Positions 36,315 through 45,470 of a stretch of 51,586 nt of DNA are shown here, piece by piece. A model generated the notes under the pieces. It saw only the letters and a program-made list of their open reading frames with translations, was not told the origin of the DNA and searched no databases. Both the position numbers and the translations under genes were made by a program. The DNA comes from Pseudarthrobacter sp. AL07. Lineage in GTDB: Bacteria > Actinomycetota > Actinomycetes > Actinomycetales > Micrococcaceae. Where the stretch lies: positions 1 through 51,586 of the forward strand of contig NZ_JASBRB010000023.1 in the NCBI RefSeq assembly GCF_029960665.1. The letters are read 5' to 3'. Every line of letters starts with the position of its first letter. The stretch's first letter is position 1.

Positions 36315-36356
36315 AAGCTACCTCGCGTAGTTCGAAAGCTTGAGGACAGGAGGGCC

Positions 36357-38359
36357 ATGAGCGTTCACAACCGGTCCAGGTACAGCCGGTACAGGGGCGG
36401 GCCGGATCCGCTCGCGCCGCCGGTGGACCTGGCGGAAGCGCTGGACGCCGTGGCCGAGGACGTCATGGCCGGCTACTCACCCCGGCACGCCCTCCATGAA
36501 TACCTGCGCCGCGGCGGCCGCAGCCGCGAAGGCCTGGACGACCTCGCCGGCCGCGTCCAGCAGCGCCGCAAGGACCTCCTGGGCCGGCACAAGCTGGACG
36601 GCACCCTGAACGAAGTCCAGAAGCTGCTGGACACCGCGGTGCTGGAGGAACGCAAACAGCTGGCCCGCGACGCCATGATGGACAACACCGACCGCGCCCT
36701 CCGGGAGATGCAGCTACAGAACCTGCCCCGGTCCACGGCTGCAGCGGTCAACGAACTGGCCTCCTATGACTGGCAGTCGAGCACGGCCCGGGAAGCCTAC
36801 GAGCGGATCAAGGACCTGCTGGGCCGCGAGGTCCTGGACCAGCGGTTCGCCGGCATGAAGCAGGCGCTGGAGAACGCGACCGATGACGACCGTGCGGCCG
36901 TCAACGAGATGCTGCAGGACCTCAACGGGCTCCTCGACAAACACCGGCGCGGCGAGGACGCCGACACGGACTTCCAGAACTTCATGGCCAAACACGGCCA
37001 CCACTTTCCCGAGAGTCCACAGTCCGTCGAGGATCTGATCGACGCCCTCGCCCAGCGCGCGGCCGCAGCCCAGCGGATGCTGCAATCCATGTCCCGGGAG
37101 CAGCGGGAGGAGCTGATGAACCTCTCCGCCCAGGCCTTCGGCTCGCCCCAACTCATGGCCCAGCTCGGCCAACTCGACGACAACCTGCGCGCTCTGCGCC
37201 CGGCGAAGGCTGGACCGGCTCCGAACGCTTCGAGGGCGAGGAGGGGCTCGGCCTGGGCGACGGCACGGGTATGCTGCAGGACCTCGCCGAGCTGGACGAG
37301 CTGTCCGAGCAGCTCTCCCAGTCCTACAACGGATCCAGCCTGGACGACCTGGACCTCGACGCGCTCGCCCGCCAGCTCGGGCAGGATGCCGCCGTGACGG
37401 CACGTACCCTTGCGGAGATTGAGCGCGCAATGCACGACGGCGGGTACCTCCAACGCGGGCCGGACGGGGATCTCCGGTTGTCACCGCAGTCCATGCGGCG
37501 GCTCGGGCGGGCGCTGCTGCGGGCTACGGCGAAGCAACTCTCCAGCCGGCAGGGGCGCCGGGACACGCGCGTTGCCGGGGCAGCGGGGGAGCAGACCGGC
37601 TCCAGCCGCCCGTGGGAGTTCGGTGACGCCGAGCCGTGGGACGTCACACGGACCATCACCAACGCGATCCGCCGGACGATTGCCGACGGCGGAGACCCGG
37701 GCAGCGGGCTGCGCCTCGCCGCGGACGACATCGAAGTGGCGGAAACTGAGGCGCGCACCCAGGCCGCCGTGGTCCTGCTCGTGGACGTGTCCTTCTCGAT
37801 GGCCGCACAGGGACGCTGGGTGCCCATGAAACGCACCGCGCTCGCCCTGCACCACCTCATTACAACGCGCTTCCGCGGCGACCGGCTGCAGCTGATCACG
37901 TTCGGCCGCTACGCGCAGCCCATGGACATTGGCGAGCTCACCGCCTTGCCGCCCTTCCAGAGCAAGGGAACCAATCTGCACCACGGTTTACTGCTGGCCG
38001 GCCGGTTCTTCCGCAAGCACCCGTCCATGCAGCCGGTCCTCTTGGTGGTGACCGACGGCGAACCAACCGCGCACCTGCTTGCCGGCGGCGAGACCTGGTT
38101 CGACTACCCGCCGGACCCGGAGACCATCCGGATCACCGTGGCCGAGCTCGACCGCCTGGGGCGTGCCGGTACGCAGGTCACGTTCTTCCGGCTCGGCGAC
38201 GATCCCGGCCTGGAACGGTTCGTCCAGCGGATGGCGCGCCGGGTTGGCGGCCGGGTGGTGGCGCCCGAGACCGATGATCTGGGGGCCGCCGTGGTGGGGG
38301 AGTACCTCCGAGCCCACTTCCGCGGCCGGGCGTACGGCGACGACGACTGGGCACAATAG
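36357..38359 (+). pseudogene. VWA-domain protein partner of MoxR, frameshifted
   Basis: From ATG 36357 (preceded by AGGAGG) the frame encodes a long helical region, probably a coiled coil (residues 20-280). At about 37204 one base is missing: LRALRP should continue as EGWTGSERFEGEEGLGLG, which is found in the -1 frame. That frame runs on through DELSEQLSQSYNG and a C-terminal VWA domain with an intact MIDAS (VDVSFSM, then a TDGEP loop) to TAG 38357-38359. The full product would be about 667 aa. It should act with the upstream ATPase. The lesion may be a true frameshift or an assembly error; both halves look otherwise well conserved. Confidence 0.75.
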
Positions 38360-38382
38360 GTGGCCGTTCGGCAGGTGCGGAA

Positions 38383-39124
38383 ATGCCACCAGCCACGGTG
38401 GACGTGAGCGAGACGGTCGTCCAGTGCCTTGTCCGGCAGCAGCGTCCCGACCTCCGCGATCTTCCGCTGGCACGGATTGCGAATGGCCGGGACCCGTCCA
38501 TGCCGGCCGGCCGACGTCGGACTTTCCGTGGCCGTGGAGCATCGTGCGGTGGATCCCTGGCGCCGCCGCGGCTGACGTCGACCCCGCTGAGCGCGGACCG
38601 GCCGCTGAAGGTCTGGCCGAATTCCTCCTGTCGCTCCACATGCCCGCCGAAGCCGGCGTCCCGGTGAATCCTTTCCGCGGTGTGCCGCTGACAGATCGTG
38701 ACTCGGCGGTGGTGGAACGGCTCGGGGACCGCGAGCGCTACCCTCAGGCGGCAGCACTCGGCGCCGTATGGGCGCAGGCCTGCACCGCAAATGCCTGGGA
38801 TGGTCCGGCGATGATGCTCCGTGGGGACCTTCACCCGGGCAACATTCTGCTGGCGGACGACGGCACGCTGGCTGGTGTTATCGATTTCGGCGATGTCGGG
38901 GCCGGGGACCCGGCTGTCGATCTTGCGGTGGCGTGGCTGATGTTCGACGCCGGCGCCCGCCAGCGATTCATCGACGCCTTTGGCCCTGCGGTGCAAGGGG
39001 ACACCTGGATGGGGGCAGGGGCTGGGCTCTCGTCCTGTCCACCGCCATGGTGAGCAACTCCGACGACAACCCGCGGATGCTCGCCGTGGGCGAGTTCGCG
39101 ATCAGGCAGGTCCTGGAGGGCTGA
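38383..39124 (+). pseudogene. Aminoglycoside phosphotransferase-like (APH) pseudogene
   Basis: Three frames together give an APH/ChoK-like kinase. The N-terminal helix (ETVVQCLVRQQRPDLRDLPL, 38407 on) is followed by loss of most of the N-lobe. A second frame holds FPWPWSIVRWIPG, NPFRGVPLTDRD, the catalytic loop MLRGDLHPGNILL and the metal motif VIDFGDVGAGDPAVDLAVAW. A third frame holds the C-terminal end (GWALVLSTAMVSNSDDNPR). Intact relatives are about 290-300 aa. The internal deletion near 38480 and a later one-base loss near 39015 mean no active kinase. Such genes often phosphorylate small molecules rather than antibiotics. Confidence 0.75.
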
Positions 39125-39342
39125 CTTGGGGAAACCGCCACAGGCAGGAAGCGGCGGATAACGACCTGAAGTAGTGAGCTGGCCGTGTTGGGTGCACGTT
39201 TTCCCCGGAGCAATACAGGTGGCTCGCACTTCCGCCACCCGGCGTTTCCGGCGCAGGTCGTTCTGACTTGTTCCGTCTTCGGCCGGACGCCGTACTCGGA
39301 ACTATCTAACTCAGCTGTGTCGGGACCGCACGTGGCACGGGA

Positions 39343-39377
39343 TTGAGGTATACGTATGCATAGCTGATAATTGCTGG
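39343..39377 (+). promoter_or_regulatory. Promoter of the M20-like gene, predicted leaderless
   Basis: TTGAGG (39343-39348), 17-nt spacer, GATAAT (39366-39371), then 6 nt to ATG 39378. No ribosome site is present. The ATACGTAT operator lies inside the spacer. Confidence 0.55.
39350..39357. promoter_or_regulatory. LacI-type operator-like site 1 (ATACGTAT)
   Basis: An 8-bp palindrome with the central CG typical of LacI-family operators, followed by GCAT. It is shared with sites at 46644 and 47790. Confidence 0.6.
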
Positions 39378-40865
39378 ATGAATGCAAAAATCAGAGGTCC
39401 ACGTGCGGAGTTCACTCCGGCCCATCAGATCATCGACGCCGACGGCGATGCGGCGTTGGAGGAGGTGCGCCGCGCTTTGCGTATGCCTTCATTCAGCGAC
39501 ACCGGTGAGGGGATCGGAGCTGCTGCGGAGTATTTTTTCGCACTGTTGGGCCGTGTGTGCCCTGACGCCGCGATCGTTCCCACGGCAGGCTATCCGGTCG
39601 TTTTGGGGACGGCCCGGTCATCTATGCCGTCGGCTCCCACCTTGATTGTGTATGGACTATACGATGTGACGCCGACAATGGCACATGAGTGGACGGTGGA
39701 CCCGCTGGCAGCTGAGGTTATTGATGCCCGCGATCTCGGACTGTTGCCCCACCTTGGCCCGGTGGTGGCCGGCAGGGGTGCCAATAATCACAAGGGGCCT
39801 GTGATAGCCGCGATTCTCGCGGTCGAGGCCATGCAGCAGGCCGGTGTGGACTTGCCGGTCAACCTGATCTTCGTGATCGAAGGCGAAGAGGAGATCGGCA
39901 GCCCGAGCTTGCCGGGATTTGTGGAGAAACACCGGGAGCTGCTGCTGAGTGCCGACGGCATCTGGCTGCCCTGCATGCAGCAGAATTCCTCGGGCGTCAT
40001 GACGGTCCGCCGCGGGTTTAAGGGGTGTGTGTTTGCACAGATTACTTGCCGTGGCGGTGCATGGGGCGGTCCTGCCGATGGGCGGCATATCTGGGCTGGG
40101 AATTCGGCGTGGATCGACGCGCCCATGATGCAGCTGGTGCGGGCCCTGGGCACGATGTATGACGATGAGCAGCGGGTCACCATCGATGGGGTAGGAGCTG
40201 TCGCGGAGGCGGCCTCGCTGCAGTTCGCCGACGACATCGCCAAGGTATCGGCCGGTTTCCGTGAGAATCCAGCATGGTCGGCAAATATGCTGGGCAACCT
40301 GCACGTTGAACGGGCGCTGGCCGGTAAAGACATTGCGGACCATGTGGAAAATTACATGACCGGTGTCAACATGAACATCCAGGGTATTACCGGGGGCTAC
40401 CAGGGCCCGACGTTCTATACCTCGCTCCCCGGGGAAGCCAGCGCTAGAGTTGATTTCCGGTTTCCGCCTGGGTTGACTCCAGAGGAGTTCGTCCAGGCCC
40501 TGCGCGGGCATCTGGACCGGCGAGGCTTCGGCCACGTGGACATTGACATTCCGCGCGGTTATGCCGGTGCGCCGTCGATGCCCGATGACCATGATGTCCT
40601 GCTGGATGCGGGGATCGTCACGGCCGCCCGTTACGGGGTGGAGACGGCGGTGTGGCCGATCGCGAACAACTGCTGCCCGGCCTCGCTCTTCACCGCTTTG
40701 GGCAAGCAGATCCCGTTCAGTGTGGCAGGACTCGGCCATGGCGATCGGGCCCATGCCGCTGACGAGTATTTCACGGTGGGTTCTGTGGAGAAGCTGATGC
40801 ACTTCACCGTCGACTATCTTGGCGACTTTGCCGACGCAGCGACCCGTAAGTCGGTGACGGACTGA
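39378..40865 (+). CDS. M20-family metallopeptidase-like protein with altered metal ligands
   Basis: A 495-residue protein of the M20 (ArgE/DapE/carnosinase) family: catalytic domain, a central dimerisation insert (about 210-360) and a C-terminal catalytic part. Expected motifs are only partly conserved. The first metal His of GHxDV is Leu (YGLYDV, residues 92-97), and the bridging Asp of GRGAxDDKG is Asn (GRGANNHKG, 132-140). EGEEEIGS (E170-E172) and the late His H459 in RAHAADEYF remain. It may bind metal differently or have a new activity; the family usually cleaves amides or peptides. It is the only plus-strand gene facing the 41-46 kb operon and has its own ATACGTAT operator, so it belongs to that regulon. 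Confidence 0.8.
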   Translation: MNAKIRGPRAEFTPAHQIIDADGDAALEEVRRALRMPSFSDTGEGIGAAAEYFFALLGRVCPDAAIVPTAGYPVVLGTARSSMPSAPTLIVYGLYDVTPTMAHEWTVDPLAAEVIDARDLGLLPHLGPVVAGRGANNHKGPVIAAILAVEAMQQAGVDLPVNLIFVIEGEEEIGSPSLPGFVEKHRELLLSADGIWLPCMQQNSSGVMTVRRGFKGCVFAQITCRGGAWGGPADGRHIWAGNSAWIDAPMMQLVRALGTMYDDEQRVTIDGVGAVAEAASLQFADDIAKVSAGFRENPAWSANMLGNLHVERALAGKDIADHVENYMTGVNMNIQGITGGYQGPTFYTSLPGEASARVDFRFPPGLTPEEFVQALRGHLDRRGFGHVDIDIPRGYAGAPSMPDDHDVLLDAGIVTAARYGVETAVWPIANNCCPASLFTALGKQIPFSVAGLGHGDRAHAADEYFTVGSVEKLMHFTVDYLGDFADAATRKSVTD

Positions 40866-40883
40866 CGCCGTCACAACATGACG

Positions 40884-40925
40884 AAAGGAGGGCCTCCGGT
40901 TGTGCCAACCGGAGGCCCTCCTTTT
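40884..40925. terminator. Bidirectional terminator, 18-bp stem
   Basis: AAAGGAGGGCCTCCGGTT (40884-40901) pairs perfectly with 40907-40924 around GTGCC. A-rich and T-rich ends flank the stem on both sides. It separates the converging M20-like gene and six-gene operon. Confidence 0.85.
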
Positions 40926-40932
40926 GATGTCT

Positions 40933-41679
40933 TCAGGACGTGGCCGCCCAGTCAGCCAGGCAGTCGTCGATGGCTGATTGCGCGTTCAGGACCACCATCG
41001 CGGCTCCTTGTTCCCAGGCCTTGCGGGCCTGGGACGCGGTGGAGACGATTGCCATGACCGGGCGCCCTGCCGCAGCAGCCCAGACCTGCAGCCGGGCGTC
41101 GTCCGCCCGGGCTGCGTCATATCCCAAAGCCGCGGCCAGGTCCGAAGGGCCCACGAAGATGACATCTACACCGGGGGTCTGTGCGATGGCGCCGGCGTTG
41201 GAAACGCCTTCGGCGTCCTCAATCATTGCAATGACTAGGGTCCGGGCTGCGGTCTGCGCGGCGTGGTCTGCCGGGGAGGTTTTGCCCCATCGGCCCGCTG
41301 CCGTGTAGGTGGCGAAGCCGCGGTCCCCGAGAGGCGGGTAGTGGGACATACGGACCGCGGCTGAAGCTTCTTCGGCTGTGCGGACGTGCGGCACAATAAT
41401 ACCTTCGGCGCCGGCGTCGAGAACCCGCAGCGCGAGGGCGGCCTCCCCTTCACCGATGCGGATCAGCGTGGGCAACCCCGCGGCCCGGGCTGCGGTGATG
41501 TGATCTGCGATGTCCTTCTGATCGGCGATCCCGTGTTCGGTGTCGAGGAAGATGAAGTCGTAGCCGTTGGTCCCGGCCATATCTATCAGCATCGGTGCCG
41601 GCACCCGTACGAGCAGGCCTCGCAGTCGGTCGCCGGCGGCGAGTCGTGATTTGAGCGGCTCCAGTGACCGTGCTGACAT
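40933..41679 (-). CDS. HpcH/HpaI-type aldolase
   Basis: A 248-residue TIM-barrel class II aldolase of the HpcH/HpaI family. Active-site features are visible: His in FLDTEHG, Arg in LIRIGEG, VPHVRTAEEA, PPLGDRG, the metal Glu in IAMIEDAEGV and Asp in VIFVGPSDLA. It cleaves hydroxylated 2-oxo acids to pyruvate (or a 2-oxo acid) and an aldehyde. It is the last gene of the operon, TGATG-coupled to the SDR. It probably performs the final carbon-carbon cleavage, giving central metabolites. The exact substrate is unknown. Confidence 0.85.
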   Translation of the reverse strand: MSARSLEPLKSRLAAGDRLRGLLVRVPAPMLIDMAGTNGYDFIFLDTEHGIADQKDIADHITAARAAGLPTLIRIGEGEAALALRVLDAGAEGIIVPHVRTAEEASAAVRMSHYPPLGDRGFATYTAAGRWGKTSPADHAAQTAARTLVIAMIEDAEGVSNAGAIAQTPGVDVIFVGPSDLAAALGYDAARADDARLQVWAAAAGRPVMAIVSTASQARKAWEQGAAMVVLNAQSAIDDCLADWAATS

Positions 41680-42452
41680 CAGCGGGCCACCATCCCGGCC
41701 GACAGATCGATGTCTGCTGCGGTGAGTCCTCGCATCTGCAGAATTCCGACCAGAGCCTGGCCGACTTCCTCTTCCTCTACCATGCGGCCCAGGGCTGCCC
41801 GGGAGACGAAGTCTGCCTCGGCCTGATCGTAGGAGGTTCCTGAGCGTTCAGCTTCCAGCCGGAAGTTGCGTTCCATCCGTGGTCCCCGGACCGGGCCGGG
41901 CGAGAGGCTGTTGACGCGGATGTCATACGGGCCGGCCTCGGCAGCCAGGGTAGTGGTCAGCCCGATCACGGCCATCTTCGATGCACAGTAGGGAGTCCGC
42001 CCAACGAGCGGCCGTTTCCCGCTCACTGATGCGATGTTAATGATGTCGCCGCTGCGGGATTTCATCATGGCAGGAAGAAAGGCCCGGCAGATCAGGTAGA
42101 CGCCACGCACGTTGGTGGCGAAGACGTTGTCCCAGTCGTCCGGATCGATGTCGACCAAGTCGGACACCGGCCCGGGAATCCCGGCGTTGTTTACCAGAAT
42201 GGAAACGGATTCGTCCTTGAGGGTCAGCGCCAGCTGATCGACTGAGGCCGAATTCGAGACGTCGCAGCTTGCCAGCTTGCACTGGTCCCCGGTCAGTCCA
42301 AGTTCATCGCGGGCCTGGACGAGTTTATCCAGGTTCCGGCCGACCATGATCACACGGGCGCCAGCATCCACCAGATGCTGGGTCATCGCTTGGCCCAACC
42401 CGTTGCCGGCGCCGGTGACCAGGGCGGTGCGGCCTGTCAACGGCCCTGTCAC
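41679..42452 (-). CDS. Short-chain dehydrogenase/reductase
   Basis: A 257-residue classical SDR with TGAGNGLG (residues 14-21), NNAGIPGP near 88, catalytic YCASK preceded by IASVSG, and SPGPVRGP after the catalytic helix. The C-terminal region (GLTAADIDLSAGMVAR) replaces the usual VDGG ending. It likely oxidises a hydroxyl on the pathway intermediate before aldol cleavage. ATGA overlap with the HisD-like gene and TGATG overlap with the aldolase gene show tight co-translation. Confidence 0.85.
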   Translation of the reverse strand: MTGPLTGRTALVTGAGNGLGQAMTQHLVDAGARVIMVGRNLDKLVQARDELGLTGDQCKLASCDVSNSASVDQLALTLKDESVSILVNNAGIPGPVSDLVDIDPDDWDNVFATNVRGVYLICRAFLPAMMKSRSGDIINIASVSGKRPLVGRTPYCASKMAVIGLTTTLAAEAGPYDIRVNSLSPGPVRGPRMERNFRLEAERSGTSYDQAEADFVSRAALGRMVEEEEVGQALVGILQMRGLTAADIDLSAGMVAR

Positions 42453-43771
42453 AGCTGGTCCACGGTCACTGGCAGGGTGGCCCAGGGCAGGGCGGCACCG
42501 GCATACTTAGTGGCCCGGACGTCACCGGACCGGGCGTGGCCTTCGAAGGATTCGACCCTGCTGGCGCGGCCGCAGATCTCGCCCAGCAGCGCCGAGGATG
42601 CGGTGTCGGTAACTTCCTGGTGGGTGACGGTCTTCAGGTATTTGCCCACCCAAAGGCCGCCGGTGTAGCGGGCTGAGCCCTTGGTGGGAAGGACATGGTT
42701 GGTGCCGATAACTTTGTCGCCGTAGGAGACGCAGGTGCCCTCGCCGAGGAACAGCGCGCCGTACTCATGCATCTTATCCAAGGCCTCGCGGGGCTCCTGG
42801 GTCAGGACCTCGACATGCTCGGAGGCGAAAGTGTCCGCCAAGGCATAGGCCTGGTCAAGGGTATCGACGACATGGATCTGGCCGTGGTCCCGCCAGGCCG
42901 GCCCGGCGTAGTCGTTGGTGGGCATGCCCGGCAGGATCTGCTCAATATGTTCCAGCACCCGGGCGCCCAGTGCGGCGCTGGTGGTGATGAGCACAGCCGG
43001 GGAATCGGGCCCGTGCTCCGCCTGGCTGAGCAGGTCCACGGCGACAATGAACGGGTCAGCGTACTCATCAGCGATGACCAGGATCTCGGTCGGACCGGCG
43101 AAAAGGTCGATGCCGACCTCGCCGAACAACTGGCGCTTGGCCTCGGCCACAAAGGCATTGCCCGGGCCGGCAATGAGATTCACTTTGGGAATTTCCTCGG
43201 TACCAACGGCGAGGGCCGTCACGGCCTGAACGCCGCCGAGCAGATAGATCTCATCCGCGCCCGCCATGTGTGCCGCCGCGATGGTCGCTGCGGGGATCTT
43301 ACCGCGGATGGGCGGGGTGCAGGCGGCCACCCGGGGCACGCCGGCGACTTTGGCCGTGATGATGGTCATGTGCGCTGAAGCGGTCAGGGGGTAGCGGCCG
43401 CCGGGGATGTAGGCCCCGGCGGAGGCGACAGGGAGGTGCCGGTGCCCCAACCGGACCCCGGGAAGCGTCTCGATTTCAATGTCCGTCATGGAATCACGCT
43501 GGGCCTGGGCGAAGCGGCGGACCTGGTCCTGGACGAACGTGATGTCATCGATCACCTGCCGGGGCAGGGTGGCAATGATCTCCTCGATCTGCTCGAGAGT
43601 GAGCCGGAAGGATTCGGGGCTCCAACCATCGAATTTCTCCGAGTATTCGCGGACGGCAACGTCCCCGCGGGTACGGATATCGTCAATGATTGCCTCGACG
43701 GTGGCCCGGACTTCCGGCTTGCTGCTGCCGGTATGGCCGGTCGGGAGGGCTGACTTAAGGATCTGCGACAT
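42449..43771 (-). CDS. Histidinol dehydrogenase-family protein (catabolic HisD-like)
   Basis: A 440-residue HisD-fold dehydrogenase. The zinc and catalytic residues are recognisable: Gln and His in LLSQAEHGPDS, Glu-His in ASEHVEVL, Asp and His in GDKVIGTNHVLPT, and His in FEGHARSGD. GPTEILVIAD is also intact. The GDKVIGTNH form, rather than the biosynthetic GDYxxGTNH, resembles catabolic paralogues such as sulfopropanediol dehydrogenase HpsN. The fold oxidises a primary alcohol to a carboxylate in two NAD+-dependent steps. No other his genes are near, so a degradative role is likely. The substrate is unknown. Confidence 0.8.
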   Translation of the reverse strand: MSQILKSALPTGHTGSSKPEVRATVEAIIDDIRTRGDVAVREYSEKFDGWSPESFRLTLEQIEEIIATLPRQVIDDITFVQDQVRRFAQAQRDSMTDIEIETLPGVRLGHRHLPVASAGAYIPGGRYPLTASAHMTIITAKVAGVPRVAACTPPIRGKIPAATIAAAHMAGADEIYLLGGVQAVTALAVGTEEIPKVNLIAGPGNAFVAEAKRQLFGEVGIDLFAGPTEILVIADEYADPFIVAVDLLSQAEHGPDSPAVLITTSAALGARVLEHIEQILPGMPTNDYAGPAWRDHGQIHVVDTLDQAYALADTFASEHVEVLTQEPREALDKMHEYGALFLGEGTCVSYGDKVIGTNHVLPTKGSARYTGGLWVGKYLKTVTHQEVTDTASSALLGEICGRASRVESFEGHARSGDVRATKYAGAALPWATLPVTVDQL

Positions 43772-43795
43772 AGTTTTCTCCGGGAAGGTTGGTGA

Positions 43796-44731
43796 TCAGG
43801 CGGCGGTGGCTGGCTGGGGCAAAGCAATGCCCTGGTGGGCGAGGGCGAGTTCGTCGTAGGCCAGCCACTGCGCCGTGACGCGGCCTTCAACGAGATGGTG
43901 GTGGCTGATGAGGCTGAACTCGACAGGGCCCCTGGCTCCGGTGCCCGCGATCCGCCACTGGGTGGCAACGCGCAGCGGCAGTGTGTCCGAGGCCGGCAGC
44001 GAGTACTGGTCATCGACCTCCACGACAAGGGGTCCGAGGGCGGCGCGCAGACCGTCGGCCCACTCCACCACTGCGCCGGCTCCGTCACGCTGGACGTCCG
44101 GGGCGAACGCGGTGGCGCAATCGGCGGCGTAGAGCCCGGATTCAAACCGGCCTTCCAAGGCATTGGTGAATGCCTTCCGGACCAGGTCTCCCTCTGCCGT
44201 CCGGGTGAAGTCAAAGGACGGACGGGCCACCCGGGTTGCAGAGGGATAGTCAGTAGCCTGCACGGCGTCCTCATGGGAGTATCCCAGCTGGCGTGCCTGA
44301 GCGAGCGGGTTGGCGCCCAGCCATTCCTCGACGATGACTTCGCCGTGCACAATGCAGTTGGCTATCGCCGTGAATGTCACCGACCGGCCGGTGGCGGGGC
44401 CGTAGACGGTGCCGCCGGTGTCGGTCCCGGTCCATGTCCAGCGCATGGAGGTCCGGTAACCTTCCTCTTCGGAACCGGTCCAGATCGTGTCATCGATGAC
44501 GCCGTGGAAGTCCGGGTAGGTGCGCAGCCGCGCGTGGGTGTTGGCGATGACGATCTCGTCGCCCACCAGATCGCCGGCGTCGAGGTGGATTGCCGTGCTG
44601 GGCGCGTAGTACTTGCGGATGAGTTCGAGATCGCGGTGGGGCAGGTTCCAGATGTCGTAGGTGATGCGTTCGATGTAGTCGACGGGGCCGTCGAACCCGT
44701 AGGCCCGCAGCCCCGGGGGGGTGGTTGTCAT
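43796..44731 (-). CDS. Tandem SnoaL/NTF2-like protein
   Basis: A 311-residue protein made of two SnoaL-like (NTF2-fold) halves, about residues 15-150 and 160-300. The first contains YIERITYDIWNLPHRDLELI, VGDEIVIANT, FHGVIDDTIW and SMRWTWTGTD; the second contains ATQWRIAGTG. The fold is used by small hydrolases, cyclases and isomerases. The fused pair probably makes an internal dimer. It overlaps the alpha/beta hydrolase stop (ATGA) and precedes the HisD-like gene by 24 nt. The role in the pathway is unknown; lactone or ester chemistry, or isomerisation, is possible. Confidence 0.7.
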   Translation of the reverse strand: MTTTPPGLRAYGFDGPVDYIERITYDIWNLPHRDLELIRKYYAPSTAIHLDAGDLVGDEIVIANTHARLRTYPDFHGVIDDTIWTGSEEEGYRTSMRWTWTGTDTGGTVYGPATGRSVTFTAIANCIVHGEVIVEEWLGANPLAQARQLGYSHEDAVQATDYPSATRVARPSFDFTRTAEGDLVRKAFTNALEGRFESGLYAADCATAFAPDVQRDGAGAVVEWADGLRAALGPLVVEVDDQYSLPASDTLPLRVATQWRIAGTGARGPVEFSLISHHHLVEGRVTAQWLAYDELALAHQGIALPQPATAA

Positions 44732-45459
44732 GAAGTTTTCCTTCGATTCCAGTGGTTGATGGTGTTGGCCGTTGCTTCCGGGCCCTCAAGTGGCATGAGG
44801 TGGCCGGCGCCGGGCATGATGTGAAGTTCGGCGTGTGGCATGGCAGTGGCGATGTCGTGGTGCATCTCCGGGGTACAGAGTTGATCTTCGGATCCGGCGA
44901 GGACCAGAGTCCGTGCAGTGACCCGCTGCAGCTCGGTACGAAGGTCCCGCCGGCTCCGCTGGATGCCCAGCTGGTCGGCGAAGACTCGCGGTCCGTGGTG
45001 TTCGGCCATGGCTGTTCCGGTCCTGAGTAGGGCGGCGGTGATGCGTGCCGGCGCGAACAGGGCAGGCGCGAGGTCACCGGCGATTTCGGGGAAGGCGCCA
45101 GCCGTGTTGCGTCGGACCAATTCTTCCCAGGCCTGCATCTGTTCGAGCCTGGGCCCCCGTGGGTTGGTGGAGATCAGCACTGCGGCGTGGAAAATTGACG
45201 GGTCTTTCACTGCCGCGGCCATCGCGACAATTGCACCCAGTGAGAGTCCGATGATCCCCACCGGCCCCTCCTGCCTCCGGGCAAGCTCGAGGAGATGCTC
45301 CGCCGCTTCGTCCAAGGTGGTGCCCTCGATCCGTGTGTCCACTGTCGCGCCGCCGAGGCAGAGGTAGGGATCCATAGCGGTAAAGATTTCGGCGGTGCAC
45401 AGCATGCCCGGCACCCGGATCCAGGTACGGATCCGTTGTGTCGCTGGGCGAGGCCCCAT
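44728..45459 (-). CDS. Alpha/beta hydrolase
   Basis: A 243-residue alpha/beta-hydrolase with a complete triad: Ser in the elbow GLSLGAI (near residue 75), Asp in LAGSEDQLCTP and His in GAGHLMPLEG. It resembles small esterases, lactonases or enol-lactone hydrolases. ATG 45459 lies 11 nt after the cupin stop. An extension from 45579 would overlap the cupin gene and is Arg-rich, hence rejected. No signal peptide is present, so it acts in the cytoplasm, probably opening an ester or lactone. Confidence 0.8.
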   Translation of the reverse strand: MGPRPATQRIRTWIRVPGMLCTAEIFTAMDPYLCLGGATVDTRIEGTTLDEAAEHLLELARRQEGPVGIIGLSLGAIVAMAAAVKDPSIFHAAVLISTNPRGPRLEQMQAWEELVRRNTAGAFPEIAGDLAPALFAPARITAALLRTGTAMAEHHGPRVFADQLGIQRSRRDLRTELQRVTARTLVLAGSEDQLCTPEMHHDIATAMPHAELHIMPGAGHLMPLEGPEATANTINHWNRRKTS

Positions 45460-45470
45460 GATCTGCCCGC

